Assembly (NCBI RefSeq): GCF_040939785.1
Contig: NZ_CP162553.1
Span: 5,537,001-5,601,000 of the forward strand
Length of the DNA: 64,000 bases
DNA from: Bradyrhizobium lupini
Lineage (GTDB): Bacteria; Pseudomonadota; Alphaproteobacteria; Rhizobiales; Xanthobacteraceae
Direction: 5' to 3'
Every line of letters starts with the position of its first letter. Within the stretch, counting starts at the first letter, position 1. Below the pieces are notes generated by a model. The model did not search any database. It was not told where the DNA came from and saw only the letters and a list, made by a program, of their open reading frames with translations. The position numbers and the translations under genes were made by a program. This document shows, in pieces, positions 54,291 to 63,642 of this stretch.

Positions 54291-55322
54291 ATGTCCATCG
54301 TGCCCGTGAACCGTCGCGCGTTCATCAAGTCGTCGACGGGACTTGCCGCCGGCCTCGTGCTTTCCCCCGCACTCATCGGCCGCGCCGAAGCCGCGACGCT
54401 GAAGCTGAAATGCTCCTCGTCGCTGCCGAACGATCCCAAATTCGCCAACGGCCGGGTCTACTACGACAATCTGGTGAAGAACCTGAAGGCGAACGGCCTC
54501 GGTGAGCAGGTCGAGGTCGCGTTCTTTCCTGACAACCAATTGGGTCAGGAAATCGACGTCATCAACTCAGTGAAGCTCGGCGTCATCGACCTCATGGTGT
54601 CGGGCTCCTCGATCTCGGCGAATCTGGTGCCGCTGGTCGGCACCTACGACCTCGGCTTTCTGTTCTCGAGCTTTCCGCAGCAGACCAAGGCGTTCGACGC
54701 TGGCGCGGCCAAGCCGATCGAGGACGCGCTGCTCAAGGGCAGCAACATCCGCATCATCGCCTGGGCCTATAATTTCGGTTCACGCAGCGTACTTGCGAGG
54801 AAGCCGGTGAAGACGCCGGAAGATCTCGCCGGTCTCAAGATCCGCACGCTGCCAAATCCCGTCATCACGGAATGCCTGCGCCTGATGGGAGCCGCCGCGA
54901 CGCCGCTGGCGTTCGGCGAAATCTACACGGCATTGCAGGCCGGCGTGCTGGACGGGCTAGAGCACGACCCGCCGACCATCCTGGCCAGCAAGTTCTTCGA
55001 AACGGCGAAATTCTATGCATTGACGCAGCACAATTTCTCGCCGCTCGCGATCTATTTCAGCGACACGACCTACAATCGCATGGATCCGAAGCTGCGCGAG
55101 GGATTTCTCGATGCCGCGAAGAAGGCTGCGGCCGACACGCGGACCCACGGGCTCGCCGTCGAGAAGGAAGCGCTGTCGGCCTTGACCGAAAAGGGCGTGA
55201 CGGTGGCCGAATGCGACCGCGAGGCGTTCAAAAAGCGCGTCGCGCCGCAGATCGAGAACTTCATGAAGGCGCGGCCGGAATCCAAGGCCGTGATCGACAT
55301 CATCCGCGCCACGCAGGCCTGA
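54291..55322 (+). CDS. TRAP transporter substrate-binding protein (DctP type)
   Basis: A 343-residue periplasmic binding protein for a TRAP transporter. The N-terminus has a twin-arginine-like signal (NRRAFIKSSTG), so export through Tat is plausible. The conserved substrate-contact Arg lies in DLAGLKIRTLPNP. The substrate is unpredicted; C4-dicarboxylates, 2-oxo acids and lactate are typical. The start is ATG 54291. The fused membrane subunit gene follows with a 1-bp gap. Confidence 0.92.
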   Translation: MSIVPVNRRAFIKSSTGLAAGLVLSPALIGRAEAATLKLKCSSSLPNDPKFANGRVYYDNLVKNLKANGLGEQVEVAFFPDNQLGQEIDVINSVKLGVIDLMVSGSSISANLVPLVGTYDLGFLFSSFPQQTKAFDAGAAKPIEDALLKGSNIRIIAWAYNFGSRSVLARKPVKTPEDLAGLKIRTLPNPVITECLRLMGAAATPLAFGEIYTALQAGVLDGLEHDPPTILASKFFETAKFYALTQHNFSPLAIYFSDTTYNRMDPKLREGFLDAAKKAAADTRTHGLAVEKEALSALTEKGVTVAECDREAFKKRVAPQIENFMKARPESKAVIDIIRATQA

Positions 55323-55323
55323 C

Positions 55324-57207
55324 GTGGCAATGACAGCTGCCGTACCTCTCTCGGGCGGCCGCCACGGGAGCATCGCCCTGCTGCTTCGCTTCAGCGACGC
55401 GATCGCGGCCATCCTGCTGGCCACGGATCTCGTCGTCGTCTGCGGTTCCGTGCTGCTGCGCTTCTGCTTCAACGCGCCGGTGGAGTGGTCCGACGACGTC
55501 GCGCGCGGACTGATGGTCGGATCGGCCTTCTTCGGCGCGGCGAGCGCGCTCGCGCGCGGCGAGAATGTCGGCGTCTCTTTCTTCCGCGATCTGGCTCCGG
55601 TACGGCTGCGCGCGCTGGTCGACGCCGCGAGCGCGCTGCTGGTGGTGCTGATTTCGGGCTACGTCGCCTACAACGCCATCAAGCTCGGCTCGCTGACGGC
55701 GGGCCAGACCACCGGATCCGGCCTGCCGCTGGAGCTGACCTTCTACCCGATGGGCGCCGGCGCGCTGTTCATGACGGTGTTTGCGATCGACCAGCTCTGC
55801 GCCAGGCCGCTCCCTGACATCGTCAGAGGCCTCGTCGCGATTGCCGTCGTGACCGGCCTTTATCTCGCCTGGGATTATCTGTCGCCCGCCACGGTGCCGT
55901 CGGCGGGCACGCTGATGCTGATCGGTTTCTTTGCGACGTTGGTCGGTGGCTTGCCGATCGGCTTTGCGCTGGCGCTGGCCGCGCTGATCTTCATCTGGGT
56001 CGAGGGCGCGCTGCCCGGCGTGATCTTCGCCCAGCAGATGGCGCGCGGCATCGACAATTTCGTGCTGCTCGCGATTCCGTTTTTCATCCTCGTGGGCTAC
56101 CTCATGGAAGCCAACGGCATGTCGGTGCGGCTGATCGAGCTGTTGCAGCGGGGCGTCGGGCGGATGCGCGGCGGTTTGAACGTCGTGATGGTGGCCTCGA
56201 TGGTGCTGTTCTCCGGCATTTCCGGCTCGAAGATGGCCGACGTCGCCGCGGTCGGCTCCGTGCTGATTCCGGCCGCGCGCCGCTCCAAGCAGAATCCGGG
56301 CGGCGCCGTGGCGCTGCTCGCAGCCTCCGCGGTGATGGCGGAGACTATTCCGCCCTGCATCAACCTGATCATCCTGGGTTTCGTCGCGAACCTGTCGATC
56401 GGTGGTCTGTTCGTCGCAGGGCTGTTGCCCGCGGCGCTGATGGCGCTGGCCTTGATCGCCGTCTCCATCATCTTCGGCAAGACTCCAATTGAGACTCCAA
56501 CTGAGTCTCCAGCTGATGCCGAGGACATCGCGCCGCAGATGCCGGTGTCGGGCCTGTGGAGCGGCGCGATCGCCTCGTTCGGCCTGATCTTCATGATCTT
56601 CTTCGGCTTCAAGAGCGGCTTTGCCACCGCCACGGAAATCTCGGCCTTCGCCGTGGCTTATGCACTCGTCGTCGGCAGCGTGGTGTTCCGCGAACTCAGC
56701 TTCACATCGGCTGCGCACAGCTTCGTCCAGGGCGCGACGCGCGCGGGGCTCGTGCTGTTCATCGTTGCCGCAGCGCAATCGCTGGCGTTCACGCTGACCC
56801 TGCAGCAGGTGCCGCACGCGGTCGGCGATTTCATGCTGGGATTGTCCAAGACCAGCGGCACCTGGCTGTTCATCCTGCTCGCAATCGCCGTGCTGATCGT
56901 GATGGGCTCGGTGCTCGAAGGCGCGGCGGCGCTGATTATTTTCGGGCCGTTGCTGTTGCCGGTGGCCGTGCAGCTCGGCATCGATCCCCTGCATTTCGGC
57001 GTCGTGCTTGTGATCGCGATGGGCATCGGCCTGTTCGCGCCGCCGCTCGGGCTCGGGCTTTACGGCGCCTGCCTGATCGGTAATGTGCCGATCGAGCAGA
57101 CGGTGAAGCCGATCATGGGCTATCTCGGCCTGTTGTTCCTTTGCCTGCTCGTGATCGCGTTTGTGCCATGGCTCAGCACGGCATTGCCGCGCGCGTTCGG
57201 CTATTGA
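55324..57207 (+). CDS. TRAP transporter fused DctQ-DctM membrane subunit
   Basis: A 627-residue inner-membrane protein in which the small DctQ-like part (about 1-170, four helices) is fused to the large DctM-like part (about 195-627, about 12 helices). The DctM half shows GFFATLVGGLPIGFALALAAL and ISGSKMADVAAVGSVLIPA. Fused QM proteins are common in TRAP systems. GTG 55324 or ATG 55330 is the start. The hydroxyacid dehydrogenase gene begins 12 bp after the stop. Confidence 0.93.
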   Translation: MAMTAAVPLSGGRHGSIALLLRFSDAIAAILLATDLVVVCGSVLLRFCFNAPVEWSDDVARGLMVGSAFFGAASALARGENVGVSFFRDLAPVRLRALVDAASALLVVLISGYVAYNAIKLGSLTAGQTTGSGLPLELTFYPMGAGALFMTVFAIDQLCARPLPDIVRGLVAIAVVTGLYLAWDYLSPATVPSAGTLMLIGFFATLVGGLPIGFALALAALIFIWVEGALPGVIFAQQMARGIDNFVLLAIPFFILVGYLMEANGMSVRLIELLQRGVGRMRGGLNVVMVASMVLFSGISGSKMADVAAVGSVLIPAARRSKQNPGGAVALLAASAVMAETIPPCINLIILGFVANLSIGGLFVAGLLPAALMALALIAVSIIFGKTPIETPTESPADAEDIAPQMPVSGLWSGAIASFGLIFMIFFGFKSGFATATEISAFAVAYALVVGSVVFRELSFTSAAHSFVQGATRAGLVLFIVAAAQSLAFTLTLQQVPHAVGDFMLGLSKTSGTWLFILLAIAVLIVMGSVLEGAAALIIFGPLLLPVAVQLGIDPLHFGVVLVIAMGIGLFAPPLGLGLYGACLIGNVPIEQTVKPIMGYLGLLFLCLLVIAFVPWLSTALPRAFGY

Positions 57208-57219
57208 GGGAGTATCGCC

Positions 57220-58197
57220 GTGAAAGTCCTGCTGGCCCACACGCCGGAGATGCGCCGCAATTACTACGGCGATCGCAGCCTGAACGGCTTGCGCGCGACC
57301 GCCGAGGTGATCCTGCACGAGAGCGATGAGACGCTGGTCTCAGCCAGCCTCGTGCGCGCTGCGCAAGATGTCGACATCATCGTGGCCGATCGCATGACCG
57401 AGGGACGCGGCGAGATCTTTGCACAACTGCCGCGCCTGCGCGCCTTCGTCCGCTGCGCCGTCGACATCCGCAACGTCGATGTCGAGGCGGCCTCGAACGC
57501 CGGCGTGCTCGTGACCCGCGCCGGGCCTGGCTTCGTGCAAGCGGTTGCCGAGCTCGCGGTTGGCTTCATGGTCGATCTCTCCCGCGGCGTATCGCGAGCG
57601 ACGGCCGATTATCACGCCGGCCGCAAGCCGGAAGCGCGGATGGGACGGCAGCTCGCCGGCAGCAAGATCGGCATCATTGGCTATGGCAGCATCGGGCGCT
57701 ATCTCGGGGAAATCGCCAAGGTGATGCGCATGGAGGTGCTGGTCGCAGATCCCTTTGCGACCGTGACCGACGGTGCCATCCGGCAGGTCAGCCTCGACGA
57801 GCTCCTCGCCGCGTCCGACTATGTCGTCTGCCTTGCCATCGCCAACGAGCAGACCGAAAATCTGATCGGCGAGGCGGCGCTGGCGCGGATGCAGAAGCAT
57901 GCCGTCTTCGTCAATCTCTCGCGCGGCAACCTCGTCGATGAAGCGGCGATGGCGAAGGCGTTGCTTGAAAATCGAATCGCGGGTGCCGCGATGGATGTGG
58001 GCCGCGCGCCCGACCAGATGCCAAGCCCGGAGCTTGCGAAGCTTCCCAACGTCATCGCCACGCCCCATGTCGGCGGCCTGACGCCGCAGGCGATCGAATA
58101 TCAGTCGCTGGAAACCGTGCGCCAGGTCGAAGCGATCGTCAAAGGCGAGATCCCGCAAGGCGCCGTCAACGCCGACGGCTGGACGCGGCGGCCGTGA
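57220..58197 (+). CDS. D-isomer-specific 2-hydroxyacid dehydrogenase
   Basis: A 325-residue NAD-binding dehydrogenase. The cofactor domain has IGIIGYGSIGRYLGEIAK (about residues 148-165), then VFVNLSRGNLVDEAAM, in which the Arg is a catalytic residue, and ATPHVGGLTPQA, in which the His is the acid/base. The middle acidic residue follows the family pattern. GTG 57220 (GAGGGA upstream) is the start. It is the third gene of the TRAP operon, so the imported compound is probably a 2-hydroxy or 2-oxo acid that it interconverts. Confidence 0.9.
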   Translation: MKVLLAHTPEMRRNYYGDRSLNGLRATAEVILHESDETLVSASLVRAAQDVDIIVADRMTEGRGEIFAQLPRLRAFVRCAVDIRNVDVEAASNAGVLVTRAGPGFVQAVAELAVGFMVDLSRGVSRATADYHAGRKPEARMGRQLAGSKIGIIGYGSIGRYLGEIAKVMRMEVLVADPFATVTDGAIRQVSLDELLAASDYVVCLAIANEQTENLIGEAALARMQKHAVFVNLSRGNLVDEAAMAKALLENRIAGAAMDVGRAPDQMPSPELAKLPNVIATPHVGGLTPQAIEYQSLETVRQVEAIVKGEIPQGAVNADGWTRRP

Positions 58198-58203
58198 TCC
58201 GCT

Positions 58204-59370
58204 CTATAGCCGGTCCACCGCTTTGAACGTCCCGTCCTTCTGGATCACCGTCAAAAACACCTTCGGCGGCGCGTCGAGCATGCGCATGCCGACGGTGATG
58301 GTGCTGCCGCTGATGTCGAAGCGGCCGACATCGTTGATGGTGCGCAGCAGGCTCGCGCGCGTCGGTTGCGGTCCGGCTTGTTCCAGCGCCGCGGCCGCGA
58401 GACGGCCGGCGATATAGCCTTCGAGCGCCACGAAATTCGGTGTCAGCGCCGGGTCGAACGCCGTCTGCGCCGCCTGGTAGTCGGCGACCAGCTTAAGCGA
58501 GCGGTCCCAGGGAAACGGCACGACCTGCGTGACGACGACGCCTTCGCCCTCGGGGCCGAGCTCCTTGGCGAGCGCAACGGCGCCGACAAAGGAGATGTTG
58601 ACGAAGGTCGGATTGGCGCCGCTGCGGTGCGCGAGCTTGATGAACTCGGCGCAGGGACCGTAGGTCCCGACCATGACGATCGCCTCGGGTTCGACGCGCT
58701 TGATCGTGCGCCAGGCCGACGCGACGGCGCGGGTGTTGCGCTCGAAGGTGCCTTCGGCGGCGAGCTCGAGGCCGCGCCTGGCAAGCGCGCGCTTCACGCC
58801 GGAAAGACCGTCGCGCCCGAACGAGTCGTCCTGGTAGAAAATGGCGATGCGGGTGAAATGGCGATCCTCGGTGAGATGCTTGACCCACGCCTCGGCCTCG
58901 GCGCCATAGCTTGCACGGATGTTGACCACGTTCGCAAGCTCGAGGTCGCGCAAGAATTCAGCGCCGCTGAAGGGACCGATGAAGGGCACGTTCCTGGCGC
59001 TGGTGATCGGTATCGTCGCCACCGCGGTCGGCGTGCCCACCGCGCCGATCAGCGCGAACACCTTGTCGTCCTCGATCAGCCGCAGCGTCTGCGCCAGCGA
59101 GCGGTCGGGGTCGTAGCCGTCGTCACGGCTGATGAGCTGGAGCTTGCGGCCGTGGACGCCGCCTTTGGCGTTGATCTCGGTGAAGGCTGCGACGATGCCC
59201 TGCCGCATGCGCTGTCCGAGTGTGGAGGAGGGACCCTCGAGCGCTGCGGCTTGGCCGAACAGGATCGCATCCTCGCTGACGCCGATCTCGTCGGCTTTCG
59301 CCGGCAGCATGCTTGCTGCCAGGACGGCGACGGTCATGACGATGCATGTCGCAGATCGAGATCGATACAT
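58204..59370 (-). CDS. Branched-chain amino-acid type ABC binding protein, orphan
   Basis: A 388-residue periplasmic binding protein of the LivK/type-1 fold. A signal peptide (CIVMTVAVLAASMLPAKA) is followed by the family pattern ILFGQAAALEGPSSTLGQRMRQGI..AFTEINAKGGVHGRKLQLI. ATG 59370 is preferred over 59421. No permease or ATPase genes of this system are in the window. It is divergent from the GGDEF-EAL gene, so it may serve as a sensor input for that protein rather than a transporter. Confidence 0.88.
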   Translation of the reverse strand: MYRSRSATCIVMTVAVLAASMLPAKADEIGVSEDAILFGQAAALEGPSSTLGQRMRQGIVAAFTEINAKGGVHGRKLQLISRDDGYDPDRSLAQTLRLIEDDKVFALIGAVGTPTAVATIPITSARNVPFIGPFSGAEFLRDLELANVVNIRASYGAEAEAWVKHLTEDRHFTRIAIFYQDDSFGRDGLSGVKRALARRGLELAAEGTFERNTRAVASAWRTIKRVEPEAIVMVGTYGPCAEFIKLAHRSGANPTFVNISFVGAVALAKELGPEGEGVVVTQVVPFPWDRSLKLVADYQAAQTAFDPALTPNFVALEGYIAGRLAAAALEQAGPQPTRASLLRTINDVGRFDISGSTITVGMRMLDAPPKVFLTVIQKDGTFKAVDRL

Positions 59371-59689
59371 CAGACAAGTCTTGCCGGGTGCGGTGAGTAG
59401 CTTCGTGAAAGCTATCGCCACGGGATGAATCGGCGATGTATCGACGGCTCCGTACTACTCCGGGGAAAACCGGCAACTTGCTTCGACAGAGCCCGCATCA
59501 TCCTGCACTTCATTAACTAAACCGGGTAATGCGGAAAAGCCGGGTTCCGAAATTGTGCAGTTCTTAACCGCGGTCCTGTTCCGATAGTGGCTCCGGCGGC
59601 TCAACCAGAGGTTCGGTTGAGCGGGAGAGGGGACGGCGGTTTTTGGAATGGGCGGTCGGGATCAGAACGATCAGGATCGGGGGCGTATG

Positions 59690-62077
59690 ACCGGATGGTG
59701 GCGTGCCGCGCCGCTGCTCGGGCTCTATCGCCCTGCGCTCGTCGCAGTCGGCGTCGGTCTTCTGTTTTCGGTCGTGGCTGCAGCCGCCGTGGCGCGATGG
59801 GAAGGCCGCGTCAACAAGATCGAGTTCGAGAACGCGGCCGAGACCGAAGTGATCGTCATGCAGAACGGCATGAGCGAGTACATCTCCAGGCTCGTCGCGC
59901 TGCGCACGCTGTTCGAATCGACCAATCAGGAGATCACCCGCAGCGAATTCGAGACCTTCAGCGCCCGCCTGTTCGAGCGCCATCCCGGCATGCTGCGCAT
60001 CTCCTGGGTGCCGCGGGTGAACCGCAAGGAGCGCGCCGAATACGAGGCCGCGGCGATCACGGACGGCGTGTCCGGCTATCGCATCAAGTCGCTCCAGGGC
60101 GATGCGTTCGCGACCGCGCCGCAGAGCGACGAATATTTTCCGGTGTTCTACTCGACCCAGCCGAAGACGTCTCCAGTTTACGGAATGGACTACGCGACCG
60201 TTCCGGAGCGCCGCGCGGTCCTCGAGCGCGCGCGCGACACCGACCGGATAGGGGCCATTCGCACCCGCCTCTACGAGCCGAAGGAGGGCGGCCGGTTGCC
60301 CGACGTCCTCGTCGCCATTCCCGTCTACGCCAAGGGAACGTCGCGCGACGCGGTCGTGGACCGGCGCCGCAATCTCGCCGGCTTCGTCGTCGGCGTCTTC
60401 GACCTGCCGCTGCTGATCCAGTCCATTCGCGTGACCACCGGGGCAAGCCCCGCGGTCAGCGTCAACGTCTATCCGCCGTTCGCGGGTCAGATCGTCGGCC
60501 TGGAGCAAATGCTGCCGGATTACTCGTCGGCCGCGACGGCGCCGCAGACGATGCGGGACGTCGCGCGGACCCTGCACTGGTCGGGCAATCTCAAGATCGG
60601 CGACACCGATTGGCAGGTGCGGGCGGTTCCGGCTGCCGGCGGTCCGCTGGAGACGACTTACGATCGCGCGGGTGCGGTGCTGATCGTCGGCATGCTGCTG
60701 ACGCTGTCGCTTTCGACCTATCTCATGCTCGCAAGCCGCAATTCGCAGCGGCTGTCACTGGCGAACCGGCGGGTGCTCGAACTCGCCCAGACCGACATCC
60801 TGACCGGATTGCCGAACCGCGCTTTCTTCCTGGCCCGGCTCGACGAGCTCAAGGGCCGTTTGAAGGACGCCGGTCCGACCTTCTCGATCCTAATGCTCGA
60901 CCTCGACCGCTTCAAGAACGTCAACGACTCGCTCGGTCACGGTGCCGGCGATGCGCTGCTGCGTCAGGTCGCACAGCGGCTGAAATCCGCTTTGCGCACC
61001 AGGGACGTGCTGGCCCGGCTCGGCGGCGACGAATTCGCCATCATCCAGGAAGCTTGCGAGGATCAGCGCGTCTGCTCGACCGAACTGGCGGGGCGGATCG
61101 CCAAGCTCGTGGCCGAGCCGTTCCTTCTTCCCGGACACCGCGTCGAGATCGGCACCAGCATCGGCATTGCGATCGCGCCCGATCATGGCAGCGATCAGGA
61201 GCAGCTGCTGAAGAAGGCGGACCTGGCGCTCTACCGCTCTAAATCGTCGGGCCGCAACTGCTTCACCATCTACGACAAGGCGATGTCGGCCGAGCTCGAG
61301 GCGCGCAGCACGCTGGAAGGCGATCTGCGCGACGCCATCGCGCGGTGCCAGCTCGAGGTGCACTACCAGCCGTTCGTCGACGCCCTCAGCGGCACGCGGC
61401 GCGGCTTCGAGGCGTTGGTGCGCTGGCGGCATCCGACGCGCGGCTTGATCGCGCCGGACCAGTTCATCCCGCTTGCGGAGGAGACCGGGCTGATCGTGCC
61501 GCTCGGCGAATTCGTGTTGCGGCGCGCCTGCGCGGACGCGGCCGGCTGGCCGTCAGATCTTGCGGTCGCCGTCAACCTGTCGCCGATCCAGTTCAAGGAG
61601 GCCGAGCTGTTCGAGATGATCAGCGCGGCGCTCGCCGATTCCGGATTGCTGCCGCAGCGGCTGGAGATCGAGATCACGGAATCCGTGCTGCTGGAGCGTG
61701 GCGTCGAGAACCACGCCTTCATGGAGCGGCTGAAGAGCATCGGCATCGCGCTCGCACTCGACGATTTCGGCACCGGCTATTCGTCGCTCAGCTATCTGAC
61801 CGCTTTCCCGTTCGACAAGATCAAGATCGACAAATCGTTCATCCGGAACCTCACGCATCAGCCGCGCAGCTCCGCCATCATCTCCTCGATCGTGACGTTG
61901 GCGCGCGGGCTGGACATGTCGGTCACCGCCGAGGGCGTCGAGACCCGCGAGGAGTACGAGCGGCTGAAGGCGCTCGGCGTCAATTTCGCGCAAGGCTATC
62001 TGTTCGGCCGCCCGCAGCCGATCGAACGGATCCTGTTCGACGCGCCCGCCAAATCGTCGCAACGCGACGCGGCCTGA
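59690..62077 (+). CDS. CHASE-GGDEF-EAL cyclic-di-GMP turnover protein
   Basis: A 795-residue inner-membrane signalling protein. An N-terminal helix (ALVAVGVGLLFSVVAAAAVA) and a second near residue 325 enclose a periplasmic CHASE-type sensor domain. The GGDEF domain is intact (RLGGDEFAII, about residue 444), and the EAL domain has GFEALVRWRHP (about 570), with the acidic metal ligands in ALDDFGTGYSSL. Both catalytic motifs are intact, so it could make and break c-di-GMP. ATG 59690 is chosen (AGGA upstream); ATG 59648 is in frame. It is divergent from the orphan ABC binding protein. Confidence 0.93.
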   Translation, partial: TGWWRAAPLLGLYRPALVAVGVGLLFSVVAAAAVARWEGRVNKIEFENAAETEVIVMQNGMSEYISRLVALRTLFESTNQEITRSEFETFSARLFERHPGMLRISWVPRVNRKERAEYEAAAITDGVSGYRIKSLQGDAFATAPQSDEYFPVFYSTQPKTSPVYGMDYATVPERRAVLERARDTDRIGAIRTRLYEPKEGGRLPDVLVAIPVYAKGTSRDAVVDRRRNLAGFVVGVFDLPLLIQSIRVTTGASPAVSVNVYPPFAGQIVGLEQMLPDYSSAATAPQTMRDVARTLHWSGNLKIGDTDWQVRAVPAAGGPLETTYDRAGAVLIVGMLLTLSLSTYLMLASRNSQRLSLANRRVLELAQTDILTGLPNRAFFLARLDELKGRLKDAGPTFSILMLDLDRFKNVNDSLGHGAGDALLRQVAQRLKSALRTRDVLARLGGDEFAIIQEACEDQRVCSTELAGRIAKLVAEPFLLPGHRVEIGTSIGIAIAPDHGSDQEQLLKKADLALYRSKSSGRNCFTIYDKAMSAELEARSTLEGDLRDAIARCQLEVHYQPFVDALSGTRRGFEALVRWRHPTRGLIAPDQFIPLAEETGLIVPLGEFVLRRACADAAGWPSDLAVAVNLSPIQFKEAELFEMISAALADSGLLPQRLEIEITESVLLERGVENHAFMERLKSIGIALALDDFGTGYSSLSYLTAFPFDKIKIDKSFIRNLTHQPRSSAIISSIVTLARGLDMSVTAEGVETREEYERLKALGVNFAQGYLFGRPQPIERILFDAPAKSSQRDAA

Positions 62078-62165
62078 GGGCGGCCGCCCAAGGATCGCTC
62101 AATGAGGCATGCGCGAAAAGCGCTTGACCCGGGCAGTCCTGGATGGTCGGAAGGACCGTCCAGGG

Positions 62166-63470
62166 ATGAAACACACAATGCGGCTTCCGTTCTTCTACGG
62201 CTGGGTCGTGGTCGCGGTGACCTTCGTCACCATGGCCATCGGCGTCAACGCGCGCACCGCCTTCTCGCTGTTCTTCCCTCCCATCATCTCCGAATTCGGC
62301 TGGGAGCGCGGCGTCACCGCGGGCGCCTTCTCCTTCGGCTTCGTGGTGTCGGGCATGGTCAGCCCGCTGATCGGCCGGCTGATGGACCGCGCCGGCCCGC
62401 GCGCGGTGATGGAGCTCGGCGTCGTTCTGATGGGCGGCGGATTGCTGCTCGCGCCGCTCACGAGCCAGCCATGGCATCTCTATGTCACCATCGGCGTCAT
62501 GGTCGGCGCCGGTTCGGTGTGTCTCGGCTATTCCGGGCAGTCGTTGTTCCTGCCGAACTGGTTTATCCGCACGCGCGGCCTCGCCATCGGCATCGCCTTC
62601 GCCGGGGTCGGCATCGGCTCGGTCACGCTGCTGCCATGGGTGCAACACATGATCGAAGGGACCGGCTGGCGCACCGCCTGCACGGCGATGGGCCTGATGA
62701 TCCTGATCGTGCTGGCGCCGATCAATCTGTTCCTGCATCGACGTCCCGAGGATATCGGCCTGCGGCCTGACGGCGATGCGGCCCCGGCCGCAGGCGCCGC
62801 AAAATCCGTCTCCAACATCATCGATCCCGTCTGGGCCGGGACCGAATGGACACTCCGGAAAGCGGTCGCCACGACGCGGTTCTGGTGGATCGCGCTCGGC
62901 TATTTCTGCGGCCTCTACATCTGGTACGCGGTGCAGGTGCACCAGACCAAATTCCTGCTCGACATCGGCTTCAGCACGGGTGTCGCGGTGTGGGCGCTCG
63001 GCATCGTCAGCCTGCTCGGCATTCCCGGCCAGATCCTGCTCGGCCATGTCTCCGACCGGATCGGGCGGGAATGGGTTTGGGCGATCAGCTGCGCGGGTTT
63101 TGCGATCTCTTTCGCGGCGCTGATGGCCCTGAAATTCCAGCCGTCATTGTGGCTGGTCTATCTCATGGTGTTCACGCAAGGCGCGCTCGGCTACGGCCTG
63201 ACCTCGATCATGGGCGCGGTGGTGTTCGAGATTTTTCAGGGCAAGCACCAGGGCAGCATTTTCGGCACGATCATGCTGGCAGCATTGGCCGGCGGCGCTG
63301 CCGGTCCCTGGGTCACCGGCTTGCTCTACGATCGGGCCGGCGACTACACGCTGGCCTTTGGAGTTGCCATTATCGTGAGTGGGCTGTCGGCGCTCTCGAT
63401 CTGGCAAGCCGCGCCGCGCAAGGTGCGCGCCGTCGCCGGCAAGCTTCAGGCGGGAACCGGCGCCGAATAG
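62166..63470 (+). CDS. MFS transporter (OFA-like)
   Basis: A 434-residue major-facilitator transporter with about 12 hydrophobic segments. The first loop reads GRLMDRAGPRAVMELGVVL (motif A-like), and GYSGQSLFLPNWFIRTRGLAIGIAFAGVG matches the oxalate/formate or monocarboxylate antiporter group. The substrate is not predictable. ATG 62166 (MKHTMRLPFF) is preferred; 62178 is possible. It follows the GGDEF-EAL gene in the same direction by 88 bp; co-transcription is possible but not supported by overlap. Confidence 0.87.
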   Translation: MKHTMRLPFFYGWVVVAVTFVTMAIGVNARTAFSLFFPPIISEFGWERGVTAGAFSFGFVVSGMVSPLIGRLMDRAGPRAVMELGVVLMGGGLLLAPLTSQPWHLYVTIGVMVGAGSVCLGYSGQSLFLPNWFIRTRGLAIGIAFAGVGIGSVTLLPWVQHMIEGTGWRTACTAMGLMILIVLAPINLFLHRRPEDIGLRPDGDAAPAAGAAKSVSNIIDPVWAGTEWTLRKAVATTRFWWIALGYFCGLYIWYAVQVHQTKFLLDIGFSTGVAVWALGIVSLLGIPGQILLGHVSDRIGREWVWAISCAGFAISFAALMALKFQPSLWLVYLMVFTQGALGYGLTSIMGAVVFEIFQGKHQGSIFGTIMLAALAGGAAGPWVTGLLYDRAGDYTLAFGVAIIVSGLSALSIWQAAPRKVRAVAGKLQAGTGAE

Positions 63471-63642
63471 GTTCCGTGCGCGCCCAATTACCTTCGTTTC
63501 TTTCGCGGAATGTTAATCATGTCGCGTCTTGGCGCGGTGCGAGGGGACTGCAAAAACGACTTGGACACCATGGTGGCGCTAGCGTCAGTTGCAAATTTTC
63601 CCGATGCCTCCGGGTCTAGCGATGTTCGCCTCCGATTGTGCC

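Noticed and set aside
55300..57318. A 672-codon open frame on the - strand, full of His, Arg and Gln
   Set aside because: It lies opposite the TRAP membrane gene, has the composition expected of an antisense reading of a GC-rich gene and no recognisable domain.
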